The notes beneath the pieces were generated by a model. It was not told the DNA's origin. It ran no database searches and saw nothing but the letters and a program-made list of their open reading frames with translations. Below are positions 7,377-13,633 of a stretch of 18,298 nucleotides of DNA, in pieces (the stretch's first letter is position 1; the number at the start of each line of letters is the position of its first letter). The position numbers and the translations under genes are program-made. Source of the stretch: JALZEG01 sp046263255 (GTDB taxonomy: Bacteria; Actinomycetota; CADDZG01; WHSQ01); the NCBI GenBank assembly GCA_046263255.1, contig JBHELD010000039.1, positions 1 through 18,298 of the forward strand, given 5' to 3'.

Positions 7377-8950
7377 CCCGACAACCTCCTCAACGCCCTC
7401 CACAACGTGTCCCGGTCGACCTCGACGCCCGGCTCAGGCCGGCCCAGCCCCGCGAGGAGCACGAACCGGACGCCCCGGCGGTACTTCTTGTCGTGCTGCC
7501 ACGCCTCCTCCAGGTCGGGGAGGTCGAATGCAGCCGACACCGGCAGGCCGAGGGCCTCGAGCGGTCGCCGGTGAGCGGTCACGGTGTCCTCGTCGATGCG
7601 GCCGAGCTCGTGAGCCGCGAAGGCGGCCGCCATCATACCGAGGGCGACGGCCTCGCCGTGGCGCAGCGGCGCGGCGCTCGCGGCCGCGACGTGCTCCATC
7701 GCGTGGCCGAACGTGTGGCCGTAGTTGAGGTGCGCCCGCACTCCACCCTCGGTCTCGTCCAGCGCGACGATCCCCGCCTTGATCGCGGCGGAGCGCGCGA
7801 CGACCTCGGTCAGCACGACCTCGTCCCTCGACAGGATGTCTCCTGCCCGGTCGGTCACGAGCGGGAGCAGAGAGGGGTCCGCGATCAGCCCGTACTTCAC
7901 GACCTCCGCGAGCCCCGCCACCAGCTCGCCGTCCGGGAGCGAGCGCAGCAGCGCGACGTCGCACACCACCGCGCGCGGCTGGTGGAACGTGCCGACGAGG
8001 TTCTTTCCCTGAGGAAGGTTGACGGCGGTCTTTCCGCCGATCGCCGCGTCGACCTGACCGAGCAACGTCGTCGCGACGTGCACGACCGGCATCCCGCGGT
8101 GGTAGACGGACGCGACGAACCCCGCGAGGTCGGTGACGACGCCGCCGCCGAAGCCCACGACCAGATCGTGACGGTGAGCCCCGAGCGCCGCGAGGTCCGC
8201 GAGCAGCCGCTCCGACGCCGCGAGCGACTTGGAAGGCTCGCCCGAGGGGACGGCGAGCGTGTGCGTCTTCAGCCCTTCGGCCGCCAGCGATGCCCCGACG
8301 TCCGCGGCCGCCCCCTCGAGCTCCGGGTGCGTGATCACGAACGCCTTCTCCGCATCGGGCGGGAGAGGGATCACCTCCGCAACCCGCGCGGACAACGCGA
8401 CCCCGACGACGACGTCGTAGGAGCGGTCGCCCAGCCGCACCGCGATGCGCCTTTCCGGCTCAGGGCCGGGGCGCCCCAACAGCGTCGCGACCTCGCGTGC
8501 GACCTCCTCGGTCGACTTCCCGTCGACGGATACTGCGTGGTCGGCGACGCGCTCGTACGTCGCCCGGCGCGACTCGTAGAGCGCCTTCGGGTCGGCGCGC
8601 CTCAGCATCGGGCGGTCGGTCGCGCCGGCGAGCCGGCGCATCGCCTCGCGAAACGAGACGTCCAGCCAGACGACCGTCGCCCATTGCAGCGCGGTCGCGA
8701 CCGAGGGATCGGCCAGCGCGCCGCCGCCGAGCGCGACCACCGCGTGGGGGTCGTCGAGGAGGTCGAGCACCGTCCTGCTCTCGAGCTCGCGGAACGCGGC
8801 CTCGCCCTTCTCGAACAACGCGTCGATCGACGTTCCCGCGCGCGCCTCGATCGCGGCGTCGGCGTCGACGAAAGAGAGGCCCAGCGCCGTAGCGAGCAGG
8901 CGCCCGACCGTGGTCTTGCCGGCCCCCATGAAGCCGACGAGCGCGATCAT
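7373..8950 (-). CDS. aroKB: Bifunctional shikimate kinase / 3-dehydroquinate synthase (AroK-AroB fusion)
   Basis: One 525-residue frame carrying two enzymes. Residues 1-160 are shikimate kinase: Walker A GFMGAGKTT at 6-14, DADAAIE at 29-35, GGGAL at 75-79, and lid Arg113 in TDRPMLR. A short linker (about 160-168, GRPGPEPER) leads to 3-dehydroquinate synthase at 169-525: NAD-binding GGGVVTDLAGF at 268-278, KNLVGTFHQP at 316-325, and probable zinc ligands Glu349 (LAEVVKYG), His412 (NYGHTFGH) and His431 (LRHGEAV). They catalyse steps 5 and 2 of the shikimate pathway. The ATG at 8950 overlaps the aroC stop (ATGA), with GGGAG just upstream. Both halves look complete, with no stop or frameshift between them. 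Similar fusions are known in some bacteria such as Thermotoga, whereas mycobacteria keep two genes. Confidence 0.95.
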   Translation of the reverse strand: MIALVGFMGAGKTTVGRLLATALGLSFVDADAAIEARAGTSIDALFEKGEAAFRELESRTVLDLLDDPHAVVALGGGALADPSVATALQWATVVWLDVSFREAMRRLAGATDRPMLRRADPKALYESRRATYERVADHAVSVDGKSTEEVAREVATLLGRPGPEPERRIAVRLGDRSYDVVVGVALSARVAEVIPLPPDAEKAFVITHPELEGAAADVGASLAAEGLKTHTLAVPSGEPSKSLAASERLLADLAALGAHRHDLVVGFGGGVVTDLAGFVASVYHRGMPVVHVATTLLGQVDAAIGGKTAVNLPQGKNLVGTFHQPRAVVCDVALLRSLPDGELVAGLAEVVKYGLIADPSLLPLVTDRAGDILSRDEVVLTEVVARSAAIKAGIVALDETEGGVRAHLNYGHTFGHAMEHVAAASAAPLRHGEAVALGMMAAAFAAHELGRIDEDTVTAHRRPLEALGLPVSAAFDLPDLEEAWQHDKKYRRGVRFVLLAGLGRPEPGVEVDRDTLWRALRRLSG

Positions 8951-10107
8951 CTCCCAGCCCGAGAACGCGTGCGATCGCGATAACGACCGAGCGAGGCGCG
9001 TACGTCGTCCAGCGTGTCGCCGCCGAAGCTCTCGAGCACCGCGTCCGCGAGCACCAGGGCGACCACGTGCTCGCACACGACTCCCGCCGCCGGCACCGCG
9101 CACACGTCCGTTCGCTCCTGAAACGCCTCGACCGGCTCGCCGGTCGAGAGGTCGACGCTGCGGAGGCGCTTCTTCAGCGTCGACAGGGGCTTCATCGCGG
9201 CGCGCACGCGCAGCGTGCCTCCGATCGTCATCCCTCCCTCGGTCCCGCCCGCGCGATCCGTCGCACGCGAGAGGTCCGGCTCGATCTCGTCGTGCGCCTG
9301 CGACCCCTTCAGCGCCGCCACCGCGAAACCGTCTCCGATCTCGACGCCTTTGATCGCCGGCACCGCCATCAGCGCGCCGCCGATGCGGCCGTCGAGCTTG
9401 CGGTCCCAGTGGACGTGCGACCCGAGCCCCGGCGGGAGCGCGAACGCCAGCACCTCGACGACGCCTCCGAGCGAGTCGCCCTCGGCGCCGGCGGCCTCGA
9501 TCTCCGCGACCATCGCGTCCCCGGCGGCGGCGTCGAGGCAGCGCACCGGCGACGCGTCGATCGCCTCGAGCTCCTCGGGGCCGCGCGGCCTCACCCCCGC
9601 GGGCACCGCCGCGGAGCCGATGGCGACCACGTGCGAGACGACGGAGATCCCGAGCTCACGGAGAAACGCCTTCGCGAACGCCCCGAGCGCGACGCGCGCG
9701 GCCGTCTCGCGCGCGCTGGCGCGCTCCAGCACGTTGCGCGCGTCGGAGAAGTCGTACTTCAGCATGCCCGGAAGGTCGGCGTGGCCCGGACGCGGCCGCG
9801 TCAGCTCGCGGCCGCCCGGCGCCTCCTCCACCGCCATGACGTGTGCCCACTTGCCCCACTCGCTGTTGCGGATGACGACGCCGACGGGGCTCCCCAGCGT
9901 GGCGCCCCCGCGCACGCCCGCGACGATCTCGAGCGCGTCCTTCTCGATCTTCATTCGGGGCCCGCGTCCGTAGCCGTGGCGCCGGCGAGCAAGCTCCGCG
10001 GCGACCGCGGGCGGCGTGATCGGGATCCCCGCGGGAAGCCCTTCGAGGATCCCGACGAGCGCCCGTCCGTGCGACTCGCCGGCGGTGAGGAAGCGAAGGC
10101 GTGGCAT
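8947..10107 (-). CDS. aroC: Chorismate synthase
   Basis: 386 residues. This FMN-dependent enzyme makes chorismate from EPSP in the last shikimate step. Signatures in order: LTAGESHGRALVGILEG near the N-terminus (His13), HGYGRGPRMKIE, GSPVGVVIRN, GHADLPGMLKY, SARETAARVA, AEGDSLGGVVEV and DRAGGTEGGMTIGG. Two in-frame ATGs exist, 10116 and 10107. A GAGG at 10117-10120 directly abuts the first but sits 9 bases from the second, so 10107 (MPRLRFLTAGESHG) is chosen; 10116 would add MTD. The gene starts about 50 bases after the pilP-like stop with no convincing terminator between, so it is probably cotranscribed with the pilus genes. Its stop overlaps the aroKB start. Confidence 0.96.
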   Translation of the reverse strand: MPRLRFLTAGESHGRALVGILEGLPAGIPITPPAVAAELARRRHGYGRGPRMKIEKDALEIVAGVRGGATLGSPVGVVIRNSEWGKWAHVMAVEEAPGGRELTRPRPGHADLPGMLKYDFSDARNVLERASARETAARVALGAFAKAFLRELGISVVSHVVAIGSAAVPAGVRPRGPEELEAIDASPVRCLDAAAGDAMVAEIEAAGAEGDSLGGVVEVLAFALPPGLGSHVHWDRKLDGRIGGALMAVPAIKGVEIGDGFAVAALKGSQAHDEIEPDLSRATDRAGGTEGGMTIGGTLRVRAAMKPLSTLKKRLRSVDLSTGEPVEAFQERTDVCAVPAAGVVCEHVVALVLADAVLESFGGDTLDDVRASLGRYRDRTRSRAGR

Positions 10108-10116
10108 GTCGGTCAT

Positions 10117-10120
10117 CCTC
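10117..10120 (-). promoter_or_regulatory. Ribosome binding site deciding the aroC start
   Basis: GAGG on the minus strand, 9 bases before the ATG at 10107 but with zero spacing to the ATG at 10116. The spacing favours 10107. Confidence 0.5.
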
Positions 10121-10129
10121 GCATCCGGC

Positions 10130-10148
10130 GCGGAGCCGGCGCCTCCGC
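10130..10148. other. Hairpin in the pilP-aroC gap
   Basis: A perfect 6-bp stem (GCGGAG / CTCCGC) with a 7-base loop in the only gap between the pilus and shikimate genes. No T-run follows. It may be an mRNA processing or partial-attenuation element, or chance in GC-rich DNA. Confidence 0.25.
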
Positions 10149-10158
10149 AGCGAGCGCC

Positions 10159-10800
10159 CTACTTCAGGATCTCTTCGCCCTCGCAGAGCGTGAACTGGTC
10201 GTCGCCGTACAGCATCGTGGCGCAGTCTCCGTTGATGGACAGCAGCTGGAACCTCTCCGCGAACTGCTCGCCCTCCTCCACGGTGTAGACCGTTCCGTCC
10301 ACCTGCACCTGCGCGCGCGGCTCGCCTCCGTCCCCCCTGAAGACGTCGACGAGCGACACGCGGTGGCCGGCCACGTTCTCGCCGCCGCCGCCCCCGCCGG
10401 TCCCCGTGCCGTTGCCGGTGACGGTCCCGCCGTCGGGGACGCCGTCCCCGTCGGTGTCCGTGCCCGTGCCGGTGTCGGTGCCCGGCGGCGTGGTCGTCCC
10501 GGTGCCGGTGTCGGTCGAGATCAGCGGCTTGAACGGGTCCTTCGGCGCGAAGACCTGGAACGTCTCGACCGGGCCCTTACCCGGGCCCTTCCCGTCGTCC
10601 GGCGGCTCGACCGGCTCCTGCGGCGTGAGCGGCGAGGACACCGGCGGCGCGATCGGCGCGGCGTCCTCGACGGGGTCGTCTCCTCCGCGCAGGAACACGA
10701 ACCAGAGCACGACGAGCAGGACGAGGACACCGGCCACGGCCAGCCCCGCCTGCGCGTTGTTGATGCCTCTCGTCTCCTGGATCTCCGGTGGGGTCGCCAT
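10159..10800 (-). CDS. PilP/GspC-like pilus platform protein
   Basis: 213 residues: a short cytoplasmic N-terminus, one membrane helix (about 18-37), a proline-rich stretch (41-80), and the motif FAPKDPFKPL at 84-93, which resembles the (K/R)DPF motif of PilP and GspC. Then comes a Thr/Gly/Asp low-complexity linker (about 95-140) and a C-terminal beta domain (145-213; VSLVDVFR, VQVDGTVYTVEEGE, LLSINGDCATML) like the PilP/GspC homology region. Two cysteines (193, 206) could pair. Within the linker DTDGDGVPDG (115-124) resembles a calcium-binding thrombospondin type 3 repeat. The ATG at 10800 has GAGG 6 bases upstream. The gene follows pilO by 9 bases, the place of pilP in proteobacterial pilMNOPQ; no pilQ follows. 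The PilP assignment is by position, topology and motif, not strong similarity. Confidence 0.7.
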   Translation of the reverse strand: MATPPEIQETRGINNAQAGLAVAGVLVLLVVLWFVFLRGGDDPVEDAAPIAPPVSSPLTPQEPVEPPDDGKGPGKGPVETFQVFAPKDPFKPLISTDTGTGTTTPPGTDTGTGTDTDGDGVPDGGTVTGNGTGTGGGGGGENVAGHRVSLVDVFRGDGGEPRAQVQVDGTVYTVEEGEQFAERFQLLSINGDCATMLYGDDQFTLCEGEEILK

Positions 10801-10809
10801 CTCGGTCCT

Positions 10810-11457
10810 CTAGGGGCTCGTCGCCGGCGACGGGCTCGCCGCCGGGTCGGTCGGGCTCGCCGCGGGAGCGGGAGCGGTCGGCGTGGTCGGGGTGACGGGG
10901 GCGGCGCCGGGCACGAACCCCGCGGGCTGCTCGAAGAAGACGCGCGCGGTGGCCGTCATCGTGATCTCCTCGCCGCCTTCGCCCTGCGACAGGTCGAGAA
11001 GGTCGATGCGCAGGGCCCGGTCGAGCGCGTACAGCCGCCTGATGAAGTCCTGGATCGCGAAGTAGCCGCCCCTGCTGCCGATCGTCACGCGCACCTCCGC
11101 GAGCGCGGCGCCCTCCGGCGGCGACTCCGGCAGCTCCGACGTGATCTGCAGGAAGTCGACGCCGGACTGGTTGGCCACGCTGTTCACCTGAAACAGGAAG
11201 TTCGGCACCTCGTGCTCGCTCGGCACGAGCTGACGGATGCGTTCGAGGTCGGCGCGGAGCTGCGGCTCCTGTCGCTGGAGCTCCTGCAGCTGCTGGAGGT
11301 CGAGCGTGAGGCGCTGGGTCAGGTTCTGCTCCTCGGCGACCTGCGCCCGCACGTCCGACAGCTCGCTCTGGCGCGGCCGGATGAGCAGGAGGAACGCGAG
11401 CAGGATCACGACCGCGGCCCCCGCGACGGTGAGGATCATCCGGTTGCGCGCGCTCAT
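10810..11457 (-). CDS. pilO: Type IV pilus assembly protein PilO
   Basis: 215 residues: one membrane helix (about 7-26), a long coiled coil (about 30-78, rich in Leu/Gln/Glu), then a ferredoxin-like beta/alpha domain (about 85-175; FLFQVNSVANQSGVDFLQI, VRVTIGSRGGYFAIQDFIRRLYAL, LRIDLLDLS). This is the PilO plan; PilO dimerises with PilN in the platform that aligns the PilM/PilC motor. The C-terminus ends in a Pro/Thr/Ala/Ser tail (about 180-215) not typical of PilO; in an actinobacterium it would lie outside the membrane, in or near the cell wall. The ATG at 11457 overlaps the pilN stop (ATGA). Confidence 0.88.
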   Translation of the reverse strand: MSARNRMILTVAGAAVVILLAFLLLIRPRQSELSDVRAQVAEEQNLTQRLTLDLQQLQELQRQEPQLRADLERIRQLVPSEHEVPNFLFQVNSVANQSGVDFLQITSELPESPPEGAALAEVRVTIGSRGGYFAIQDFIRRLYALDRALRIDLLDLSQGEGGEEITMTATARVFFEQPAGFVPGAAPVTPTTPTAPAPAASPTDPAASPSPATSP

Positions 11458-12113
11458 TCGCCCTCACCCAGGTCGCCCTGGAAACGCTCGCTGGCGGCGC
11501 GGTCGCTGAGCTCGAGCGTGCTGTCGAAGTCCACGACGGTCTGCTGGCCCTCGACGACGCTCGCGCTCGCCGTGTTGAGCCAGATCGCGGCGAACTCCCT
11601 CACGTTGCGCAGGCTGACGAGCCACTTCGCGACGCCCGGCATCGACAGCGAGCGGCCCTGGAACGCGATCCGGCCGAACGGCGTCTGGTCCGAGACGCGG
11701 ATCGGGGCGGTCTCGGTGCCGACCGGGGAGGCCCCCTCGGTGGTCCCGGCCGACGCCGACATGCTCGTCAGCCAGACCTCGCCCGGGATCACCATCGCGA
11801 TCTCGGTCATGATCGCCGGCCAGTCGAGGTCGCCGGCCATCACCGCGAGCAGCGCGGCCCTCTTCGCCTCGACCTCCGCCTGGAGGTCGGCGAACCTCGA
11901 CAGAGCGGCGATCTGCGTCTGGAGCTGCGAGTTGCGCGCCTGCGCGTCCGCGAGCTCGTCGCGCTCGCTGCTGATCTGCGTCCCGAGGAGGATCCACCAC
12001 CCGATGAGCAGCAGCAGCACGAGCATCGACGCGATCACGACGATGCCCACCGCGCGCCGCTGGCGCCGCCGCTCCTGATAGGCGGCGGGCAGCAGGTCGA
12101 TGCGGCGCATCAT
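11454..12113 (-). CDS. pilN: Type IV pilus assembly protein PilN
   Basis: 219 residues. The N-terminal RRIDLLPAAYQERR is the cytoplasmic peptide through which PilN docks into PilM. One membrane helix follows (about 22-44), then a coiled coil (about 48-92) and an alpha/beta domain (about 95-200) of the PilN fold with VIPGEVWLTSM and FQGRSLSMPGVAKWLVSL. The first of two consecutive ATGs (12113, 12110) is taken; both overlap the pilM stop. An insertion rich in Thr/Gly/Ser (about 122-138) is unremarkable. It forms a platform with PilM and PilO. Confidence 0.9.
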   Translation of the reverse strand: MMRRIDLLPAAYQERRRQRRAVGIVVIASMLVLLLLIGWWILLGTQISSERDELADAQARNSQLQTQIAALSRFADLQAEVEAKRAALLAVMAGDLDWPAIMTEIAMVIPGEVWLTSMSASAGTTEGASPVGTETAPIRVSDQTPFGRIAFQGRSLSMPGVAKWLVSLRNVREFAAIWLNTASASVVEGQQTVVDFDSTLELSDRAASERFQGDLGEGE

Positions 12114-13171
12114 CTGGTGGTCGCCCCCATCGCGAGACCGATGGCTGCGGCCGCAACGGGCTCGACCTGGGCGAGCTGCTCCTCCGTCAGCCCGGACCGC
12201 GACGCGTTGACCTGCGACAGCACGGCGCCGCGCTGGATCTGCGTCCGGATCGTCTGCTCGAGGTGGTTCGCGAGCCCGGGCGTCAGCGACCCGCCGCCGG
12301 TCAGGATGACCGACGACAGCGGCTCGCTGTCCTCCTGCGAGAGGTAGTAGTCGAGCGACCCGCGGATCTCCTCGACGAGCAGCGCGACCTGGCGGTTCAG
12401 CACCTTCTGGGCCTCGGGCGACCCGACGCCGCGGCCGAGATCGAGCTTGGTCGCCTCGGCCTCGTCGAACGAGATCGCCAGCTCCTCGGCCAGCGCGTTC
12501 GACGCGTCGTCGCCCCCGACGAGGAGGATGCGAACGAAGCGCGGCTCTCCGTTGTGGTGCACGACGATGTTCGTCACGCCCGCGCCCACGTCGATGACGG
12601 CCTCGGCCCCCGCGACCCCCGACTCGCGGCGGGCCGCCGCGCTCACCGCACGGGCGACGGCGAACGGCGCGAGGTCGACGCCGGTTGGTTCGATCCCGGC
12701 GGCGGACGCCGCGTTGACGAACGACTCGATCATGTCGGTGGCGGCCGCGACGAGGAGCAAGCGCATCATGTGGTCGCCGCCCTCGGTCGTGAAGTCCTCG
12801 AGGACCTGGAAGTCGAGCTCCGCGGCGTCGACGGGCATCGGGATGTGGTCGGCGACCTGGAACCGCAGCGACGCGCGGAAGTCCTTCTCCTCGAGGTACG
12901 GGAGGTCGACCTGGCGGACGACCACCCGCTGGTTCGCCACCCCGAGGACCGCGCGCTTGGACCGGAGCTTGGTCCGCTTCCAGAGCTGCGAGATCGCCTC
13001 GGAGACCGCGCCCGTGTCGCGGATCTCGCCGTCGACGACCGCGCCCTGTGGAAGGGCCACCTGGCCGAAGGAGATAAGCGACGGGGCCCCGCGGCCCATC
13101 GCGACCTGGGCTGCCCTCACGGCGCTGGTACCGATGTCCAGCCCGATCGGGGGGGGTGTCATAAACGGCAT
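12110..13171 (-). CDS. pilM: Type IV pilus assembly protein PilM (actin-like ATPase)
   Basis: 353 residues, full length for PilM. The actin/FtsA-like nucleotide-binding motifs are all visible: phosphate 1 IGLDIGTSAVR (9-19), phosphate 2 IDVGAGVTNI (193-202) and the adenosine motif ILTGGGSL (289-296). Also present are the PilM stretches DLPYLEEKDFRASLRFQVADHIPMP (in parts, about 89-113) and SLDYYLSQE. PilM is a cytoplasmic ring protein that binds the PilN N-terminus. The ATG at 13171 shares a base with the stop of the upstream DNA-binding protein gene (TGATG) and has GAGG about 10 bases upstream; an ATG at 13162 is the alternative. Confidence 0.95.
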   Translation of the reverse strand: MPFMTPPPIGLDIGTSAVRAAQVAMGRGAPSLISFGQVALPQGAVVDGEIRDTGAVSEAISQLWKRTKLRSKRAVLGVANQRVVVRQVDLPYLEEKDFRASLRFQVADHIPMPVDAAELDFQVLEDFTTEGGDHMMRLLLVAAATDMIESFVNAASAAGIEPTGVDLAPFAVARAVSAAARRESGVAGAEAVIDVGAGVTNIVVHHNGEPRFVRILLVGGDDASNALAEELAISFDEAEATKLDLGRGVGSPEAQKVLNRQVALLVEEIRGSLDYYLSQEDSEPLSSVILTGGGSLTPGLANHLEQTIRTQIQRGAVLSQVNASRSGLTEEQLAQVEPVAAAAIGLAMGATTR

Positions 13172-13374
13172 CAGCCGTCGTCCTCGACCCGCACGGCCCT
13201 GTCGGTGAGGTACCTGTCGACGTCCATCCGGCGGATCCGGTAGTTCTTGCCCACGCGGATCGCCGAGAGCTGCCCCGACTTGATGAGGCGGTAGACCGTC
13301 ATGTTGGACACCCGCATGATGCCGGCGACTTCCCCTACGGTGAGGAGGGGGTCCCCGAAGTCGCGATCAGCCAT
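13171..13374 (-). CDS. Small MerR-like/excisionase-family DNA-binding protein (BldC-like)
   Basis: 67 residues consisting almost wholly of a winged helix-turn-helix: LLTVGEVAGIMRVSNMTVYRLIKSG (two pieces, about 10-34), then the wing and last helix (SAIRVGKNYRIRRMDVDRYL, about 37-56). This is the 'excisionase family' DNA-binding domain shared with BldC and MerR, without effector domain. The ATG at 13374 is chosen for AGAGG 6 bases upstream and because the domain begins just after it; a longer reading to 13470 has no support. It is the first gene of the pil-aro unit, one base overlapping pilM, and so is likely a regulator of pilus genes and itself. No integrase or phage gene is near, which argues against a true excisionase. 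BldC-like proteins bind direct repeats, and a set lies upstream. Confidence 0.88.
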   Translation of the reverse strand: MADRDFGDPLLTVGEVAGIMRVSNMTVYRLIKSGQLSAIRVGKNYRIRRMDVDRYLTDRAVRVEDDG

Positions 13375-13433
13375 GTCGTACCTCTCGCTTTCAGCGTCGC
13401 CGTGGTGCGGCTGTCCCCGGTAAGGCACTCTAT

Positions 13434-13461
13434 TTGACAGGAGCGCCTCTCTTCTAACAAT
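13434..13461 (+). promoter_or_regulatory. Possible opposing promoter on the plus strand
   Basis: A perfect TTGACA (13434-13439) is followed after 16 bases by AACAAT (13456-13461, four of six matches). It overlaps the minus-strand promoter. Nothing is encoded in sense downstream on this strand; a transcript would be antisense to the PilX-like gene. The match may be chance. Confidence 0.25.
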
Positions 13462-13480
13462 CAGCAACAATAGACGTCAA
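13451..13480 (-). promoter_or_regulatory. Candidate sigma70-type promoter for the HTH-pilMNOP-aro unit
   Basis: On the minus strand TTGACG (13480-13475) is followed after 18 bases by TAGAAG (13456-13451), or after 17 by TTAGAA. The -35 matches the consensus in five of six positions. It lies about 80 bases before the ATG at 13374, in the only AT-rich patch of the gap. A second, weaker pair is TTGTTA (13460-13455) and TCAAAT (13437-13432). Confidence 0.5.
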
Positions 13481-13481
13481 T
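13452..13481 (-). promoter_or_regulatory. Three 10-bp-phased ATTG direct repeats: probable operator
   Basis: On the minus strand three consecutive 10-base units each begin ATTG: ATTGACGTCT (13481-13472), ATTGTTGCTG (13471-13462) and ATTGTTAGAA (13461-13452). The last two share ATTGTT. The exact helical period and same-strand orientation fit a protein that binds head-to-tail, as established for BldC. The units cover the whole -35 to -10 interval of the candidate promoter, which would favour repression. Confidence 0.5.
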
Positions 13482-13581
13482 GCTGTTGTTCGGCCACTCC
13501 TCATGACGGCTTGAGAGCGAATCGGCGCCTTCGACCCTCGGTGGAGCCGTGTTACAGGTCTGTCATTACGGCGTGCGCGAA

Positions 13582-13633
13582 CCGCCCAAACCGGGCGGGC
13601 ACGGCTTGGATTGTAGGGGCTGAGGGTCCCCTA
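13582..13633 (-). terminator. Two small hairpins after the PilX-like gene
   Basis: First, TAGGGG / CCCCTA (13614-13619 with 13628-13633) encloses an 8-base loop and includes the stop codon. Second, CCGCCC / GGGCGG (13582-13587 with 13593-13598) has a 5-base loop. Neither has a T-run on the minus strand, so termination would be inefficient or Rho-dependent. The rest of the 13375-13630 gap holds the promoter and repeats described, and I see no gene in it. Confidence 0.3.

Noticed and set aside
5866..7728. A 620-residue plus-strand open frame
   Set aside because: It is antisense to the M24B peptidase, aroQ and part of aroKB, all with intact catalytic motifs.
10406..10520. Short GT/GC-rich repeats within the pilP-like gene as a separate repeat element
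   Set aside because: They encode the Thr/Gly/Asp linker in frame and are irregular; they are best explained as coding low complexity.
9067..12078. A 1003-residue plus-strand open frame
   Set aside because: It is antisense to aroC, pilP-like, pilO and pilN; its translation is Arg/His-rich with no domain, a usual artefact of high-GC DNA.
13171..13374. A phage excisionase and hence an integrated element
   Set aside because: No integrase, att-like repeats or phage genes are present; the gene overlaps pilM and sits at the head of a housekeeping/pilus unit, so a BldC-like regulator is the better reading.
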